NCBI GenBank assembly: GCA_021797025.1
Contig: JAKAAK010000181.1
Location: 1 to 6,677 of the forward strand
Length of the DNA stretch: 6,677 nt
Reading direction: 5' to 3'
From: Thermoplasmata archaeon
GTDB taxonomy: Archaea > Thermoplasmatota > Thermoplasmata > Thermoplasmatales > Thermoplasmataceae
This document shows, in pieces, positions 4,222-6,677 of this stretch. Numbering within the stretch: position 1 is the first letter of the stretch; each line of letters starts with the position of its first letter. The notes under the pieces were generated by a model that saw nothing but the letters and a program-made list of their open reading frames with translations, had not been told where the DNA came from and ran no database searches. Made by a program: the position numbers and the translations under genes.

Positions 4222-6609
4222 ATGCCTGTAGCAACTGAAAAGTATGAATTGGTGATGAATTTTCTTTATAACCAGGAATTTAAGGGTGATTGTACAGTTT
4301 TGTTCAGTTCAGATGATGAAGAGTTGATTCTCGACGCTAAAGAACTTCATATTGAAAAATTATTGGTTAATAACAAAGAAAAAACATTTGTCTACGATGA
4401 AACAAAGAAGAAACTAAAAATTGAAAAAATGGAAAAAAGTGAAGGGAAGATACAGATCCTGTATACAGGTAAGTATGGTAATGGCTTATCAGGTTTATAT
4501 AGGGCTGGAAACGGTCAAGAATCAATGATCACAACCCAATTCGAGTCAAACGATGCTTCCGCAGCCTTCCCCTGCTTTGACAATCCATCCATGAAGGCTA
4601 TATTTGAACTTACGGTTATAATCAAAGAGGATATGGATGCTATCAGCAATATGCCACAATTGTCTAACACCCGGGATGATGCAGGATCAAGAAAAATAAA
4701 ATTTAGTCCTACACCTCCTATGTCTACATATCTTCTCTATATAGGTATAGGCAAGTTTATAACAAAGACCAAGAAGCATGGAAGCTGTGAAATTATACTT
4801 GCAAAACCAGGCAGTGAAATGAGATCAGATGATTATCCCCTCGATGTTGCTGATAAATGCCTTACTTTTTATGAAGAATATTTCAATATTCCTTATGCTC
4901 TTCCGAAGATGCATCTCATTGCCGTTCCAGATTTTGCAGCTGGGGCAATGGAGAACTGGGGTGCAATTACTTTCAGAGAGGACGCATTATTGAATAACGA
5001 AAATACCGATTCCCAAACAAAAATAATGATCACAGTAGTCATTGCACACGAGATTGCCCACCAATGGTTCGGAAATCTGGTTACCATGAAATGGTGGAAT
5101 GATTTATGGCTAAACGAGAGTTTTGCCACGTTTATGTCGTCATTATGCGTGGATAAAATTTTCCCGGAATATGAAGAAGAGAAAACTTATTATCTTAATG
5201 AAACGGTTGGTTCCATGGCAAGTGATGCGCTTAAAAGTTCACACCCAATAAATGTTGAGGTGAGAGAGCCTGAAGATATAGAACAGGTCTTTGATGAGAT
5301 AAGTTATGGAAAGGGCGGAAGCATACTCAGAATGATTTATCATTATGTGGGCGAAGAAAAATTTAGGATGGGACTATCATCCTATCTTTCAAAATTTAGA
5401 TATGGAAATGCAGAGGGACCAGATCTCTGGAATGAACTGGAAAAAATCTCTGGGCTTAAGATAACATCTATAATGGATAACTGGACAAATCAATCCGGTT
5501 TCCCGTTAATAAAGGCTGATTATAATGGTAAGAAATTAATGCTGGAACAGGAACAGCTGCTCTTATCCGGTGAGAAAAGTGAGAAATTATGGAAGGTTCC
5601 AATCTTCATACAAACTGAAAAGGATGAAAAAAAGATTCTTATGGAAGATAAGACCCTGGAAATTGAAATTGACGACTTCATTAAAATAAATTATAGAGGA
5701 ATGGGATATTATCAAACACTTTATAAAAATGCCCTGTCCAAAGTAGTTATGAAAAAAGTGAATGCCCTTGATTCAATGGCCCGCACCGAACTTGTAAGTG
5801 ATAATTATTTCCAACTTCTATCAGGAAAAATTCCAATAGAAAAATTTTCTATATTTGCAGAAGAAATCTCCAAATCTTTTTCAACACCATCTGCGCTTCT
5901 CCTTATTAACAATTTTGACAGGTTAAATCGTATACTCTATGATCGAACAGAATTCATGAAATCTAGCAATAATATAATTCAGAAAATAATTGAAAACGGG
6001 ACCACTAAAGAAGACAATTTAACTATGCTTGACCGTATCAGCGTTCAAAAAGCCAGAAGTGCATATGCCAAAATAAATTATGAATTTGCCCGTGAAATGT
6101 CAAAAAAATTCGATGGATACTATGATGCACAGCCTGATGAGAGAGAATACATAGCCATTTCCAGAGCCATCATCTCCACAGACCTAGATGATATTATAAA
6201 TAAGTTTAAAGAAGCACAAGACGATTCCGATAGAGAAATTCTTATTACGGCTATGGGATGGGTTCCCGGCAAGAAAAATCATAAAAAAATAATAAAAATG
6301 ATGATATCAGGTGATATCAAAAAACAGGATATGCCCATAGCAATAATGACAATGATAATAAATCCAGATTCAAGAAAATATATTTCAAGCATACTCCTCC
6401 CAGTACTCAGAAATATCAGCAAAGCCTTTGGCAATACAGGATTACTATCCACAGCCGCATTTTTGTCAATACCACTCCTGGGATTAGAGAATGAAAATAA
6501 GGTCAGAAAAGTAATGTCAAAGTTGAATTATAATGAGATAAAAATGGGTTACGAAAAAGGATTTGAAATGCTGGAAGTGTATAAAAAATTGAGAGAAAAT
6601 GTAAGATGA
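4222..6609 (+). CDS. Tricorn protease interacting factor F2/F3, M1-family zinc aminopeptidase
   Basis: Cytosolic zinc aminopeptidase that finishes protein breakdown by removing N-terminal residues from short peptides made by proteasome and tricorn. The 795 residues compare with about 780 for the Thermoplasma acidophilum factors. Domains in order: N-terminal beta domain (about 1-195), with QFES (106-109) whose Glu108 is expected to hold the substrate amino end; thermolysin-like catalytic domain (about 196-430) with GAMEN (241-245), zinc motif HEIAH (276-280), catalytic Glu277, third zinc ligand Glu299 in WLNES, and transition-state Tyr362 in DEISYGKG; a small beta domain (about 431-500); and a helical C-terminal domain (about 510-795). 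Stretches such as MSTYLLYIGIGKF, VTMKWWNDLWLNESFATFM and the KKQDM near residue 700 follow what I recall of Thermoplasma F3, but F2 and F3 are close paralogues (F2 prefers basic, F3 acidic residues) and I do not choose between them. All active-site residues are intact. Tricorn and F1 are not in the window. Confidence 0.95.
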   Translation: MPVATEKYELVMNFLYNQEFKGDCTVLFSSDDEELILDAKELHIEKLLVNNKEKTFVYDETKKKLKIEKMEKSEGKIQILYTGKYGNGLSGLYRAGNGQESMITTQFESNDASAAFPCFDNPSMKAIFELTVIIKEDMDAISNMPQLSNTRDDAGSRKIKFSPTPPMSTYLLYIGIGKFITKTKKHGSCEIILAKPGSEMRSDDYPLDVADKCLTFYEEYFNIPYALPKMHLIAVPDFAAGAMENWGAITFREDALLNNENTDSQTKIMITVVIAHEIAHQWFGNLVTMKWWNDLWLNESFATFMSSLCVDKIFPEYEEEKTYYLNETVGSMASDALKSSHPINVEVREPEDIEQVFDEISYGKGGSILRMIYHYVGEEKFRMGLSSYLSKFRYGNAEGPDLWNELEKISGLKITSIMDNWTNQSGFPLIKADYNGKKLMLEQEQLLLSGEKSEKLWKVPIFIQTEKDEKKILMEDKTLEIEIDDFIKINYRGMGYYQTLYKNALSKVVMKKVNALDSMARTELVSDNYFQLLSGKIPIEKFSIFAEEISKSFSTPSALLLINNFDRLNRILYDRTEFMKSSNNIIQKIIENGTTKEDNLTMLDRISVQKARSAYAKINYEFAREMSKKFDGYYDAQPDEREYIAISRAIISTDLDDIINKFKEAQDDSDREILITAMGWVPGKKNHKKIIKMMISGDIKKQDMPIAIMTMIINPDSRKYISSILLPVLRNISKAFGNTGLLSTAAFLSIPLLGLENENKVRKVMSKLNYNEIKMGYEKGFEMLEVYKKLRENVR

Positions 6610-6677
6610 CTTCTTTCTACTCATAACGCAGAAGGCTTTCCACCTAAGAGTTAAGTAATAATAAGTGGGTCTGTCCG

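Noticed and set aside
1..6677. tRNA or rRNA genes, CRISPR array, insertion sequence or toxin-antitoxin pair
   Set aside because: I saw no cloverleaf-like or rRNA-like sequence, no regularly spaced repeats, no transposase motif and no paired small genes; nearly all the window is explained by five metabolic genes.

Overview
The window reads as chromosome from a thermoacidophilic archaeon of the order Thermoplasmatales (Thermoplasma, Picrophilus, Ferroplasma, Acidiplasma, Cuniculiplasma and relatives). The best evidence is a full-length tricorn-protease interacting factor of the F2/F3 type, a protein known mainly from this group. Three further signs agree: the DNA is AT-rich, the coding sequence favours AGA/AGG and ATA codons, and A/T-rich TATA-like boxes sit roughly 24-26 bases before several start codons with no Shine-Dalgarno sequence, as expected for leaderless archaeal transcripts. 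The genus is not resolved; the low GC content would suit Ferroplasma, Acidiplasma or a similar lineage.

Layout. Positions 1-604 (minus strand) hold the N-terminal 201 codons of an APC-superfamily amino acid permease cut by the left edge. A 99-bp divergent promoter region (605-703) follows, containing a perfect 7-bp inverted repeat. Positions 704-1879 (plus) encode a PLP-dependent enzyme of the cystathionine gamma-synthase / gamma-lyase family. A gene-free 193-bp gap (1880-2072) carries candidate TATA boxes and a strong imperfect inverted repeat that runs into the start of the next gene. Positions 2073-3380 (plus, GTG start) encode a 12-helix major facilitator transporter of the sugar/metabolite:H+ symporter type. 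It converges, with only 5 bp between stop codons, on a minus-strand glycerophosphodiester phosphodiesterase (3386-4093, or 4108 with the longer start). A divergent promoter region of about 130 bp then leads to the 795-residue M1 zinc aminopeptidase (4222-6609). The last 68 bases hold no gene I can support.

How the genes fit together. Each gene appears to have its own promoter, so this is not one operon. The theme is uptake and breakdown of scavenged organic nutrients, which suits heterotrophic Thermoplasmatales: amino acid import beside a sulfur amino acid enzyme, organic solute import by proton symport, release of glycerol phosphate from phosphodiesters, and final trimming of proteasome/tricorn peptides to free amino acids. 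This joint picture is inference from co-location.

No mobile element, CRISPR array, RNA gene or defence system was recognised. I do not see a novel multi-gene system. The observations most worth checking are regulatory: the inverted repeat over the transporter start codon, the repeat shared by the permease/PLP-enzyme promoters, and a promoter position arguing for a shorter phosphodiesterase.
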